Positions 18,673 to 30,634 are shown, counted from the stretch's first letter. The stretch: DNA of 64,000 bases from Simmondsia chinensis (GCA_018398585.1 JAGTTD010000013.1:30273131-30337130), one strand, 5' to 3'. Numbers and translations are program-made. The notes: generated by a model from the sequence alone, not told the origin.

Positions 18673-21600
18673 ATGAAGGAGGTTACATTGCACGTATACG
18701 ATGTGACGAATAGTGGATCGGACAAGACGAACAGCACAATCATGCAGATCAATAAGATCTTCAAAGATCGTATTGGCATTGGCGGGATCTTTCACAGTGC
18801 CGTTGAGGTCTCTCTTTCTCTCTTTGTTTTCTAGAATTTGATTTGAGTTTTGGTATTCTGTATGGATTCATGAGTTTTTAGCATTGCTTGATCGGATCTA
18901 GAGATGTAATTTGGGGATTTCGTTCTTCGTTAAGTTCAATGATTAGACAGAACTATTGAAGTTTGTTAAAATTGGTTCTTCATCTTTAATTAATGTTTTA
19001 CTTTATAACAAAATTGGTAAAATTAGGTTAAAATTAAAAAAAACAAAGGACCAATTTTGTCATAAAGTAAATTGTTGGGGACCATTTGGAACAAAATTAA
19101 GGACAGGGGACTAATTTGAACAAAATTACAAGTATAATGGGCCATTTTGATCAAAAAGAAAAAAATGAGGGACCAATTTGAACAAACTTGAAAACATCTC
19201 CTAATCATCTGGTTCTTCCTTCTGTAGATTGCACATTCTCTTTCTTCAAGGAAAATGGGTTATGATATTTGCGATTGCAGCTTCTGCAGGATATCTTTGC
19301 TGGATTACAATGACCCTCAGACTGATATTCCTAGTAAAACCATAGAAATACTTGTGAAAGGGCTTTTAGCACGAGTAAACTACCTGTCACACTTCCATAT
19401 CATGCCACGTTTTAAGACTCCATGCAAGGGTGGCATGAGAAAGTTGAGTTTCAGTGTAGGGTTGGTGTTCAAAATTCAGGAGCGAAATGTTTTTATGGGC
19501 CGGGTATTAGATGTTTATGTTATCTATTTCTTTGCTTGAGGCATTGGGTTTTGTTGTTGTTATCTATTTCTTGCCTGTTGCTAGAGCTGACTGAAAGCAT
19601 GTTGGTAGGAAGTAGGGATAGATGTAATTTTACATTAAGAGAGGATAATGATTGATAGTAATCAGAAATTTGATCAGAAGGCACATAATCAAAATGGTAA
19701 TCTGGTTAATGGGAATTTAGGAGGGGTTTCTTGGATGCCGGAATTGGTGTTTCAGCTCCAATTAGCTACGAAAGAAGCAACAAATAGCAGTTAGGGAAGC
19801 ACACTCCAAAGCTTACAGGGATTTCTACAAAAGGCTGGATACTGAGGAGGGGGCTAGGGACCTATATAAAATTTCTAAAGTGAGAGAAAGGAAGACTAGG
19901 GACTTGTAAAGTGTGTAAAAGGGGAGGATAGACAGGTGCTCGTGGACAAGCAACAAATTAAAGCTAGGTGAAAAGCCTACTTTCATGGTCTGTTTAACAA
20001 ACAAGGGGATAAAGATATATCCCTAGGTGATCTTCAAACAACCGAGGAGCACCGAAACTATTGTTACTGTAGGCGAAACTTGAGGAAGTCAAGGAAGCCA
20101 TGACACATATGGGTAGGGGTAAAGTAGTTGGCCTAGATGGAATACCCATAGAGGCATGGAAATGCTTTGAAGAGAAGGGCATTAGTTGGTTGACTAAACT
20201 ATTTAACCAAATCCTTCTAGGGAAGAAGATGCTTGACGGATGGAGGAAGGGCACAATAATCCCGATCTATAAGAACAAAGGTGACCTCTAGAATTGCGCC
20301 AACTATCGGGGTGTCAAACTGATGTGCCACACTCTGAAGCTGTGGGAGAGGGTTATAGAGAGGAGGTTATGGCAACAAACAAAGGTGTCCGAGAAGCAAT
20401 TCGGATTTATGCCTGATAGGTCGACAATAGAAGCCATCCATCTCTTAAGACGGACGATAGAGCACTCCAAGGATAGACAAAAGGCTTTCCACATGGTTTT
20501 TATTGATTTAGAGAAGGCATATGATAGGGTGCCAAGAGAAGTCCCATGGAGGGTTTTGGAGAGGAAAGGCATCCCCGTGCCCTATATCTGAGCCATTAGA
20601 GACATGTATGAGGACGCATAAACTAATGTGCATACAACAGAAGGGGAGACAGGTGCTTTCCCCATTATAGTTGGGGTTCACCGAGGATCTGCCTTGAGTC
20701 CCTTTTTGTTCATCCTGGTTATGGATGAGCTCACTAGGCACATCCAAGGGGGGTGTGCCTTAGTGTATGGTTTTTGCAGTTGACATAGTTCTAGTGGGAG
20801 AGTCACAAGAAGAGGTAAATGAGAAACTGGAACTTTGGAGAAGGGACTTGGACTCAAAAGGCTTACGACTCAGTAGATCTAAAACCGAGTATATGGAACT
20901 TAAGTTCGGCATCTCCTCCAGGCCTACCATAGAAGACGTCAAGATTGGATCAGAGCTCATACTGAAAAAGGAGTGTTTTAGATATTTGGGTTCCATGGTA
21001 CAACAGGAAGACGAAGCTGACGAGGATGTCAGCAACCGTTAAAGTAGGCTGGCATAAATGGAGGTTGGACTCTGTAGTACTTTGTGATAGAAAGTTCCCA
21101 TTAAAGTTAAAGGAAAAATATTATAAGATGGTAGTGAGACCGGCTATGTCATATGGTGCGGAGTGTTGGCCAACGAAACGCCTTCATACACAGAAGCTGA
21201 AGGTGGCAGAGAAGAGGATGTTGCGGTGGATGCGTGAACACACAAGGAAGGATAGGATTAGGAATGATATCATAAGAGGCAAATTGGGCATGGTACCGAT
21301 TGAAAATAAATTGAGGGAGTAATATTTGCTGTGGTTTGGGCATGTTAGGAGGAGATCGACCATTGCCCCTGTCAGGAGATGCAAACAACTATATGCTACG
21401 CTCAAAAGGAGGGGAAGAGGGAGGCCAAAGAAGAGATGGATGGAGATGAGCCGGCACGACCTCACCCACCTAAATCTATAGGAGGAGATGGCCTTAGATA
21501 GAGCTCAATGGAGGGCTAGTATAGAGGTAGCCGATGTAGTGGTGTAGAATAGAGGAGAATATTTTAGCTAGCAATAGTGCCCCTAGGCTCATATTTTTGC

Positions 21601-24600
21601 CTGTTTGGCTTACTTGATATGTCTGGGAGCTGTTGTATCGCCTATTGTTGCTTCATACTTTCTTTATGCTTTATGCTTTATGCTTGCTCTATGCCTCCTC
21701 TGCTTGTATCCTTATGCTTCTCAGGTTGGGGGTCCTCAGACACAGCCTCCCTTTAGGGTAATACCTTAAAGGGGTAAGGCTACGTACCCCCCCTGACCCT
21801 GCATATACGGGAGTCCTTGAGGCATTGGGTCGGTTGTTGTACTCGTTACTTCACCAATTATAAATGGCTATATGTAATAGAGGCAAATTGATAGCATAGC
21901 TAATTTTCAAAAGAGACCCCTAACAAATTGGGGGGTCCCAAGCAACGGCTTCCATTTTTTGGGGTATTGACTATTTGCTACTGGGTTGACCACTTTTGCA
22001 GATCCCAACATAGTTGCTTGCATCTAGCACTGTTAAACCAAATGGGCTTGAATCGTTTGCGCATTTCCTGTTTGGGGTCAGCTGTACTAGTCATTTTTGT
22101 TACTGTTAGTATGTGTAATAATGATTGCTACTAGGTGATAGTGTATATACCTTTTATTTTATTTTATTTTTTTTAAGACAAGAGATTGTATATACTTATT
22201 AGTAAGATGTGGAGAAATAACTGGGTGAGCAAATAGGTAATTGTGTACACATAAATATGTTTCTTTTTATTAAATGGTTAAGGGCATTTTGATGTACAAC
22301 GAGGGAAAACAACCCAATTCCTAAATCGATTATTGAACTCTTGGATTCAATATATTCAAAGATATCTCTATAAAGTACATAAAAGCCCTATGTAAAGTGC
22401 AGCTACTTTAAATTCGAAAAGATAAATGAAAATGGCAAAGAAACCGAAATATGATCTAATAAAAAATAAAGGTAATCAGAATCTTAGAAAGTATAATTCT
22501 AACCTATTTGAGATAAGAGATAATCCTGAATAATCTCAATTTAATCTAAATGAAATAAAACATAAGAGATAAACTAATAATATAAATGTTAAAAATATAT
22601 CTAAGTTCCATCTTATCCAAATATAGCTATGAATCCCATATTTTACAGTATCCTCGTATTGCGTTACATTGGTTTGATGATTGTTTCATGATTCACAGGT
22701 TTATGGATCTGAAGAGTGGTCGTTTGGGTTCTGCGAACAAGGAACGGGAGTATTTAGTTGTCCTCCTGGAGAAAATCCAATGTATACATATCGTGAGAAA
22801 ATCGTTCTTGGAGAAACAAGCTACTCCAACTCGAGGGTTAATCAGATTCTGAGGGAACTTAGTAGAGAGTGGCCTGGAGATACATATGATCTGTTATCTA
22901 GAAACTGCAATCACTTCTGTGACGAGTTTTGTGAGAGACTGGGTGTACCTAAACTTCCAGGTAAATAACAAGATTATCAGCCCACCTGTCTTTTATGTGT
23001 TATTCAGCTTTATACACCAAAATTTCAGACAAAAATTCATTGACTTGTAAAACAATGTATATGGATACATTCATTTCTAAGATAGCACATTCTTTTAAGA
23101 TACTAATAGAGTGAGGACAGATATAATTATATCAATTCGACTTTTGTTTATTAGTGTTGGCCACAATAGTATTGGCATGAAGCAAAACACATACTAAAGG
23201 ATGGGTATAATCAATAATTTGGGAGTTGAAGTGACAATTAGCAAAGTATAGAATATAGTTAGTTAATTTAGGTGTAAATATGATTATGTTCAATTGATCA
23301 TTTAGTTTTTAATGGAAAAAATACGGATACGTGTTATAAGATGTGTATAATACGGATAACATCAATATGACACGGCTTTTACCATATTATTGACGATGAT
23401 ATTAAATGTCCCTTTAACTGGAAAAATACGGATACGTATTCAGTACGTGTGTAATGTGGCTTTTACTAAATATGCCTTCTTTCTAGTTAGCTATTGCTTA
23501 TTTTCTATTTATGAGATTCGTATTCAGATGGTACCCATTGTGCTGTACCTCTGTACAATTGAGAAGCTGTATGTTTAGTTGTCTTATGTTCTAGTTATCT
23601 GAGGCAGCACTGGGGAGTTCTTTTGTACTACGAACTTGAATGTGCTTAAAGTCTGTCTTCTTCGCGACCTCCATGCGGCGTCTTTCAACTGGTGTAGGAT
23701 ATGCATGTCTCCTTGCACCCTTTTCTCCTGTTCACTCTTGTGGCACATTTACACATGCTGCTGAAGAGACGGTGCTTGTCTTCTTTCCTTTGATCTTACG
23801 GGTTTGCCACCCTAAAAAGGAGCATTTTAACCCGAGGGTTCAATGAGTCTATAGTAAAATCAAATAAAAGCTGTTATGTTATGCGTTTGATTTTGAGCTA
23901 GTCTCTATGTGATTGGCTGTTATGCAATGGTACTTTTGTGCCATGCCTATGTATGCATATATATTTTGTTTTATTTTATTGTAACTTACATATAAATTTG
24001 TTTATGTGTCTCCATCCCGAGATTTTAAGGGCCAAAGCAGTTTTGATCGTTGGGCCTTTCCCCGTAATGGAGGTGTTCAAGTTAGTTTATATTATATATT
24101 ATATATGTTGCATATATTTTCATACTATATCATACATACATCTTTATATTATATAAGTTACTTCTATGTTTAAAATGTATCATATACAACTTGTTGTCTG
24201 TCCAATTATGAATGAATGCAGTTGTGTAGTAGAAAACAAACTCCAAATGTAATAAATTTTCAAAAGGGGGCCTTAACAAATTGGGGGGCTCCAAGGCAAC
24301 TTCTTGGGTTACATGGGTTCTTGACTAGCCTCGATATGTCTGAGGTATTTGAAGACGGCATTAATACCAGCGGTTGTATGGATTTTATTTATGGTTTTGT
24401 TGGAGCCTTTACAGGACGCCCATAGCATGTCGATTTTGCATCACGGTCAACCACCTTTTGATTCTGTGGGTTCTGTCAGCTTCAAGAACATGTTGTCAAC
24501 AGATATTTAAGTGTAATTGTGAGCTTAATCTTGTGAACTGTTTGGCCTCCATGAGAATAGAAGCATCGACTGTTAGTGATAGAAAAACTTTGACCATTAG

Positions 24601-27334
24601 TGATGTAATTCTCGATAATGTTCTTCTATCCCATGTCGCTGGCAGGATGGGTAAATCGATTCGCAAATGCTGGTGATGCTGCCGTTGAGTTAGCAGAGAA
24701 CACTGCGGTCCGGGTAAGATGATTTCTTCACCTGCTGTAGATTGGCACCGACTAAAGTTACTTTAGTATTTTGTATCTTGCATATCTGCATTTTGGGTGA
24801 GTCCCCATTTTTGCAAACTAGCCTGTTTTGTTGTGGGTTTGCAAAAGAATACATGCATGTTATGCTGAGATTTTAGAGGCCCAAATCAAGTTTAATCGAT
24901 ATTGGGTAATTGAGATATCCAAGTCAGCTTGAGCACATCTCAAATAATCCATTTTATATCATATACTAGTTAATAAGTGAAATTTTTATATCGAATATGT
25001 ACATATGTGTTTATGATGTATGATATAAATGTATAGGTAGCCGTTTCCCAATTATGAATAGTGATTTGCAATAGCAACAAATTGATAGTATAACAAATTT
25101 GTGAAAGGGGGCCCTTAAAGAGATTGATCGCTCCAGGCAATTGCTTTTGTTGTTTGGCGTCTTCCTCGGCTCTGCTATGTATAAGAATGAAAGGTAATTA
25201 TTTACTGGTTAAGTTTTGAATGGAGACGGGCTAATGGTTGGAGGCATGGAATCAAATAAGGTCGTTGTCTTAACGTAATGGTTATGAGCTAGCCATTGCG
25301 TGATTGGTGTTATGTAAAAGCAATTTTGCAACGGTCCTTACAATGCATATTTGTTGCATTTATTTACTGAACATATTTATAGCTGGATTTATATTTGAAA
25401 AATTATCGGATGGTTTTAAAAATTAAGGAGTATAGATACTCATCCGAATTTTCAGAAACACAAGTTCTAAAAGCAACTATTGTCTCCTTAAAAAAACCTC
25501 AAGGTGATAGCTGCGGCCTAGTGTGTAACGTCTGAAACCCCCAATTGACGTAGCACAACTTTTCAGCCAAAACAAAGCTTAATAATATTTCTTCAAAACT
25601 TAAAATAATGAATTACAAAAGCTATATGTATAGGAAAAAAAAATGATCCCTACTGGATAATTAATGAGATATACATAAAATTAAATGGGAAACTGCTTTC
25701 CTAAAATAAAAACAACTAAATTAAGAGTACATCATGTGGTTAACTTGGTGATCCGTATGTGGCTGAGACAAGTGTTGAATCTGATAGTCGGTGTTGGAGG
25801 TCTTCTCATGGCTCTTGGTGCCTTGATCATGTCAAGCTTCAGACAACTGCTTTGTTGGTTTTTGTACTAATGAAAAAGACAGAGCAAGTACACATTGAGC
25901 CAAGACTGTGATTCCGGTGTATTTGGTTGGAAAGAATGCTAGGACTTTTGAAAACCAATATACACCAGTTAAAAGGTAGCCTTTTTAGGAGCTCTTTTGA
26001 CTAAGAGCTTTGAGGGCTTTGCTAATATAGCCTTAGCTAATTTGGAGAGGGATTTGTTAGTTTTGGTTTCTGACTGTTCCTGGGTTGTGTTTTTAAGAAC
26101 ATCTTATCCTTAACTCTTTGTACATTATTTCTCCCTTAATGAGATTTGCTTTATCGACAAAGAAGTATCAGATTGAAGCGGCAACATCCATGGTAAAGGC
26201 ACACAGCTGACCTTTTAATATCCTGCTCTTTGTTTGTTAGAAGGATCTATTGTACTTGGTATATTGTTGGCAAACTGCTCTTTCTCAACTAGTGCGTTGA
26301 TTGTGTATGAAAATCAATGAGTTCTCCTACTTGTTTGGGGAGTTCCTATTATTTTAAAAGCCTATTTGATGTCGTTTTCTGTTTGTAGTTTTTTGTTTTT
26401 GAGAAACTAAAAACTGGCTTTTGAAAATAACTTTTTCTGGTTTCTGGTTTTCTGTTTTTAGTTTTCAACTAAAGTAAAAGATGCTGAAAATAAGAAATAA
26501 AAAATCAAAAGAAATAATTTCTGATGTGGTTTTTGGGTTTCAAAGAAAATGTATACAAAATCCGATACAGAACAAACCCTTAGAAATGACTTAAAACTTC
26601 AAATATGACTTAAAACAAACCGATACGAATCTACTCCATAAGTTGTTTTGAAATTATATGAAGATAAAGAGTAGGGTGTTAGACGAAGGCCAACGCATGG
26701 TTTTATGTTTAACACTTTCCCGACTTCACACGCATCACATGGTTCACATCCTTTCTCCCTTTGTTTCCCTAATTCAGTTCATATGCATGCGAATCTCTTC
26801 TCATGAGTTACATGATTATTTTGTCTTCCGGTGTTTGTTTGATAGCGTTTTCAGCTTGCAATTTTTGGCTTTGAAGAAATAAAAGATCAGATTCTGAACA
26901 ATTTTTATTTCTAGCTTTTGTTTTCTATGTTCAGTTTTGAGTGAAAACAGAAAACAAGAAACCAAATACTAGGAAAAATCGTTCCTAAAATTGGTTTTTA
27001 GCATCTAAAAGACTAAAAACCAAGCCAATACTGATGTCTAATGTTATTGCAGTTGAAACAAGCAAAGACCGAGATTGTTACAGCCAGCAAGGTTGCGTAC
27101 GGGTTCTTTGCTGGTATTGCCTCCAACTCACAGGCAGCCACCGACAACCCTAATGGGAACCGAGCCGCCCCCAGATTCCAAGGTTGGTTCAAGAATCTGG
27201 TGGCTACTGGGGATAAGCCATCTACGAGCTCGGTGCTTGAGGAGGAGAACCGAGAGGTCATCAAAAGACAGCAGCTGCAGCAGCAACAGGAGGAAGACCG
27301 CGAGGTGTTGCGGAATACGAATCACAGCAACTGA
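18673..27334 (+). CDS. DeSI-like PPPDE cysteine peptidase, four exons
   Basis: Four exons join cleanly with GT-AG borders: 18673-18807, 22699-22960, 24646-24713 and 27053-27334, giving 248 residues. The PPPDE fold (about 1-140) has the catalytic histidine at 41 ([12 protein letters not shown]) and cysteine at 115 ([12 protein letters not shown]), as in desumoylating isopeptidases of the DeSI family. The segment [17 protein letters not shown] follows. The C-terminal 90 residues are low-complexity, with a glutamine-rich stretch ([11 protein letters not shown]). The sequence most resembles Arabidopsis At3g07090-type proteins, from memory. The likely role is cleavage of SUMO or a related modifier from substrates; this is inferred from the family and unproved for plant members. 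Introns of 3891, 1685 and 2339 bp are swollen by a LINE and dispersed repeats. The start is the first in-frame ATG before the PPPDE strand [11 protein letters not shown]. Confidence 0.93.
18960..19215. repeat. Intronic MITE-like repeat
   Basis: It contains four variants of GGACCAATTTGAACAAA in an AT-rich context. Its end (CAAACTTGAAAACATCTCC) matches that of the element at 36282-36526, so both belong to one family. Its own inverted left end is decayed. Confidence 0.5.
19533..19557 (+). mobile_element. Minimal LINE/SINE tail insertion of about 25 bp
   Basis: The bases TGCTTGAGGCATTGGG followed by TTTTGTTGT equal the terminal 25 or so bases of the LINE at 21840. They sit between perfect 15-bp copies of TGTTATCTATTTCTT (19518-19532 and 19558-19572). 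This is what target-primed reverse transcription would leave if it stopped almost at once. Confidence 0.8.
19745..21840 (+). mobile_element. RTE-type LINE, 5'-truncated, in intron 1
   Basis: It lies in the sense orientation of the host gene. The endonuclease region is absent, the RT is present but mutated, and the 3' end carries the tail shared with the SINEs (CAGCCTCCCTTTAGGGTAAT, then GGGGTAAGGCTACGTACCCC and GTTGTTGT). The 5' boundary is approximate and no convincing target duplication was found. Clade assignment rests on RT block wording, not a search. Confidence 0.85.
19790..21540 (+). pseudogene. RTE-type LINE reverse transcriptase
   Basis: Blocks in order: [72 protein letters not shown] with [33 protein letters not shown]; then [11 protein letters not shown]. 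The catalytic motif is normally FADD; valine replaces the first aspartate. The C-terminal block has [10 protein letters not shown] and [10 protein letters not shown]. At least five frame breaks or stops separate the blocks, so it is inactive. Confidence 0.9.
21845..21985 (+). repeat. Dispersed intronic repeat family R, partial copy
   Basis: It contains CAATTATAAATGGC, then CAAATTGATAGCATAGC and CCCCTAACAAATTGGGGGG, shared in order with 24190-24330 and 25040-25160. Only the 3' half is present, abutting the LINE 3' end. Confidence 0.6.
22140..22690. other. Intron 1, unclassified AT-rich part
   Basis: AT-rich sequence with no coding pattern. Blocks around 22300-22560 resemble retroelement non-coding DNA, but I cannot assign them. 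The branch and acceptor region before exon 2 (GATTGTTTCATGATTCACAG) looks normal. Confidence 0.35.
24020..24330 (+). repeat. Intronic repeat family R, copy in intron 2
   Basis: It begins near GAGATTTTAAGGGCCAAAG and ends with GGCCTTAACAAATTGGGGGG. The same order of blocks appears in the intron 3 copy. The start and end are weakly inverted (TTTTA-GGGCC/GGCC-TTAA), so it may be a non-autonomous DNA transposon. Confidence 0.6.
24870..25155 (+). repeat. Intronic repeat family R, copy in intron 3
   Basis: It begins GAGATTTTAGAGGCCCAAAT and ends GGGGGCCCTTAAAGAGATTG, with TTGCAATAGCAACAAATTG inside. It is similar in length and block order to the copy at 24020. Confidence 0.6.
25260..27040. other. 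Intron 3 of the DeSI-like gene, mixed repeats
   Basis: No exon-like sequence is seen. About 25535-25900 may be retroelement non-coding DNA. About 25930-26165 has the look of a LINE 3' end. About 26350-26600 and 26840-27015 are two GTTTTCTGTTTT-rich copies of one MITE-like type with inverted character. These are weak assignments. Confidence 0.35.
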
Positions 27335-28090
27335 TGTTAAGGACTCAACATGTAAGTCTGGTAAAAATTTCACATTGCAGTTATGAGAAAAAAAAGATCA
27401 CTACACGAGTCTTACGGGTTACTCCATATGATGTAAGTTGCTTGTGATTTGTTGTGTAATATTTGTAAAATTTTCTCGGAAAATTGATGGTCGGTCTTTA
27501 AAGCTTTTAGCTAAATATGTTTTTTTTTTTCCTTTTAAAATTTTCTTTTATTTGGTTTAGTTCGTTCATTTCATTATCTGTATTTGTATATGATTCGTAT
27601 TTGGTTTATTTGAAGTCAATATGGCACTGAGGTTGTAAGGTTACAATCGAAAATCTTTTTCTCTGTAAAGGAAAATCTCTGCCCCTTGTCTGGGAGCAAG
27701 TTATTTTCTCTTTTATGGAAAAGTATTTCTTTTAAACTATTGTTGCTAACTAGTCATGTAACGTAAAATTTCATAGGGTCTTAACCTCGATCGATGGAGT
27801 TGGGACAAGTAGTTTATTATTTTAAAAAGTTGGGTATTAGGCCGAGTAGCCCAATAAGTTTATATATTGATCTCCACTTTCTCATAACTTTGATGCGAGA
27901 TTTTTAACTATACTTAAACTTGGAATCTTTAACATATAAGAAATGTATAGGAAAATAATGGAAAAGAACTTTTGTGGAACCAAACGGAGCCAATGTGACT
28001 TGTTCCCGTTACTGGTTCATAGGTACAAAGTGCATTGTTGGAGATTTGATTCCCATCTCGGCTTCTAGGGAGTGAAACATGTTTATGCAT
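27335..28090. other. 3' flank of the DeSI-like gene
   Basis: The first 150-300 bases probably form the 3' UTR (T-rich, with an AATAAA-like context not clearly placed). The rest is unrecognised AT-rich spacer. Confidence 0.35.
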
Positions 28091-28093
28091 AGG

Positions 28094-28570
28094 GGTGTAA
28101 ATGAGTTTAAGCAAAGTTGAACCATTTAGTTTTGCTAAGTCGAAGTTGAGCGCCTATGAGCCTAAATGAACCAATCCTGAGCTCAGATATAACTAAAAGG
28201 ACTATCAAATCGTAAAGAACAAATAGAGAATTCATTTATGAATTCAATACCATGAAATCGAACTCATATCTTTTAAAAGAAGTCATGCTTAATAGTCTGA
28301 TAGTGTTAGAAAAATTAGAATGAGGTGGGTTCATTAACAATTTCTATATAGAAGAAAATGGCAAAAATAAAGTATTTGTTCTTCCAATATATCTTGCATC
28401 AATATGGTAATGTGTCAAAACTCGAACCTAAACATATATCTAATGAGTATAATTCAAGCAAAAATAAATCTAAATGAGTCGAGCTCGAGTTATGATCTCT
28501 AAAATCGAGGAGCTTAGAGCTAAATTCTAGCCGGGTCAAATGTTAAATTTCACTAAGCCTTAGGCTCAAC
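28094..28570. repeat. GAGCC-rich MULE-type MITE, decayed copy
   Basis: It starts GGTGTAAATGAGTTTAAGC and carries GAGCCTAAATGAAC-type words, ending near TAGGCTCAACCTATAC. The termini are diverged and no target duplication is visible. Confidence 0.5.
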
Positions 28571-28800
28571 CTATACAGTTAGGGATGATAATGGGGCGGT
28601 TAAAACCCATTACCGCATGTACTTGTCTTATTTGGGGTGCGTATGAGTACAAATGAGTGGGCAGTGGGTATTGTACATGTACCCCCTGCCTCCTCCCCGC
28701 CATACTCGTCTCATACATGCTCCAATTTGTATTTAATTAACTTTTAAAATTAAAAAAAAAAATTGTATTCGAATTCAATTATCTAATTTATCATGTTATA

Positions 28801-29424
28801 TTAAAATATAATTGAATTCAACGTATGGATTGGTAGTTGAACAATAGGCTGGGGAAAGGTAGGGAGAAGAGATGCACGTGGGCAATGGCAATTCAAGGCC
28901 CATCTTCTGATACACTGACAATCAACATAAATAGCAATCGGGTCTAGAGTTTCCCTGACAAAGCTCACGCCTTCATTCACTAACGTTGAATGGGGAGCTC
29001 TAGAGTACTCACAATCACCCATTATAGCTGTTGTCTGCATGGGAGAAAGATGAACCCGTGAGATATGCCGTACCAAAGTGGTGCAAGCTTTGTCTCGATG
29101 CTCATGCGAAGAAAATGAGACATGTTCGGTTGCTAATATGGCGGAGACCGCAAAAGCAACGACTTTGGGTGAGTAGTTTGGGATCACCTCTGAATTACCC
29201 TCTTTGACCAAAACTATAAGAGATCCCCTTATAAACTGAACTTGGACCATCTGATGAATAAGTATTGGAGAACAGGTGTTAATAAGAACCCTGGTTATGT
29301 CAACGCATCTAATAGCTAGAAGTCCTGGAATCCACTCTGATGAACTTCTCACAGATCTTAGCGAGGTTAGTAAAATAATTGCACTTGATATGGAACTAAT
29401 AATATGAGCTTTTTTTTTGAACAA
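28801..29424 (-). pseudogene. L1-like LINE ORF1 fragment
   Basis: A minus-strand frame of 207 codons contains RCVDITRVLINTC, then IHQMVQVQF, VLVKEGNSEVIPNY and EHVSFSSHEHRD. The same blocks appear in the same order at 32495-32790 on the plus strand, where a DUF4283-like domain precedes them. The length and openness are notable, but it lacks an N-terminal domain and is most simply a LINE ORF1 remnant. Confidence 0.6.
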
Positions 29425-29469
29425 TGAATAGTGTGAGATTAGAATAGAAAAAAAATTTCTGACCTGTAG

Positions 29470-30000
29470 AAGTCTTCGAAAATTTCAAAGGCCCAAAACA
29501 AATTTGATTAGAGGCCCAAAATAAATTTGGTTAGTGGGCCATTTTCTATTAACCGACGGTTGCTTAAATGCACAGTTTATATTATAATATCACCCTAATA
29601 CATGAGTCTTTTATGTTATACAGGTACATCTATATTTGTACCAAAGAGGGCACCAACACGCTGTTACCGGATCCCATTAGAACTCCGAAGTTAAGCGTGC
29701 TTGGGCGAGAGTAGTACTAGGACGGGTGACCTTATGGGAAGTCATCACCCTCAGGTTGGGGGCATGGGAAACAGCCTCTCTTCAGGTTAACACCCTGAAG
29801 GGGGAAGGTTGCGTACATCAGCCCCCCCAGACCCTGCGTAGGTGGGAGCCCTTGAGGCACGGGATATGTTCCTTTGGGTATATATGTATTTGTAAGATAT
29901 GTCTCATTTTGAATGACTGTGTGATAAAACTAAACTAATAACACAACTAATTTTTTAAAAGAACTTCAAAAAATAGGGTTCCAAACAACTACTTACTGAT
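29470..30000 (+). repeat. Repeat family R copy, split by a SINE
   Basis: The left part (TTTCAAAGGCCCAAAACAAA) resembles the start of family R. The right part (TGAATGACTGTGTGATAA, then AAATAGGGTTCCAAACAACT) resembles its end. SINE copy E sits between them. Confidence 0.5.
29641..29873 (+). mobile_element. 5S-rRNA-derived SINE, copy E
   Basis: This copy has the best-preserved 5S head (CCGGATCCCATTAGAACTCC, AAGTTAAGCGTGCTTGGG, GAGAGTAGTACTAGGACGGG), with box A and box C nearly consensus. The body matches copy B (ACCCTCAGGTTGGGGGCATG), and the tail reads GCCCTTGAGGCACGGGATAT. The flanks TACATCTATATTTGTA and TATATATGTATTTGTA agree at 13 of 16 positions, so the target duplication is probable. Confidence 0.88.
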
Positions 30001-30599
30001 AGAGAATGTCATTTTTTTTAGCTATTATTGCTAATGGATGCTATTTAAAAAAAAAAAAAAAAAAAAGAAGAGAATTGAGACAAAAAATAACTTTCGTTGA
30101 ATCAAGGAACAGTATTAAGTAATTGAAGTTGTTGTAGTGGTTAAACGAACTATCCCTAAATGAAAAGTCTTGGATCCGAAGCTCATCCTCTTCCACCCAT
30201 TAAAATTGACGTCCCTATTTAAGAAAAATTGAATCCATCATGTAATGGGACAGTAACAATGTGGAAAGACGAAATAAAACCAAAATATTACATGATTATA
30301 TTCGTATCTATATGCATATACGCACGAGATCCAACCTATTAAAGATTTTGCATGTCAGTCTAATGCAAAATCCAACATTAGATTTGTGAAAAAAAAAGCG
30401 ATCAACATATAAACATAATATGTTACTCTGTCTAATGCTAGTTTGTTTTGGAATGAAGCTGCACTTGTATATGTAGGTCGGTATTATATATGTGTCAACT
30501 TTGTGAACCGGGGTTAAAGCCTAATGAAAATTTATCAACACTTTGGAAATAATGCTTCCATGAGTCAAAGATACTGGTATGATTTTATTACTGTTGCTA

Positions 30600-30634
<35 letters not shown>

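Noticed and set aside
24020..25155. Promoter-proximal enhancer inside introns
   Set aside because: The repeated blocks are better explained as copies of a dispersed repeat.
25685..25870. Extra exon or small gene in intron 3
   Set aside because: There is a short open stretch but no good splice sites or homology, and the flanking exons join in phase without it.
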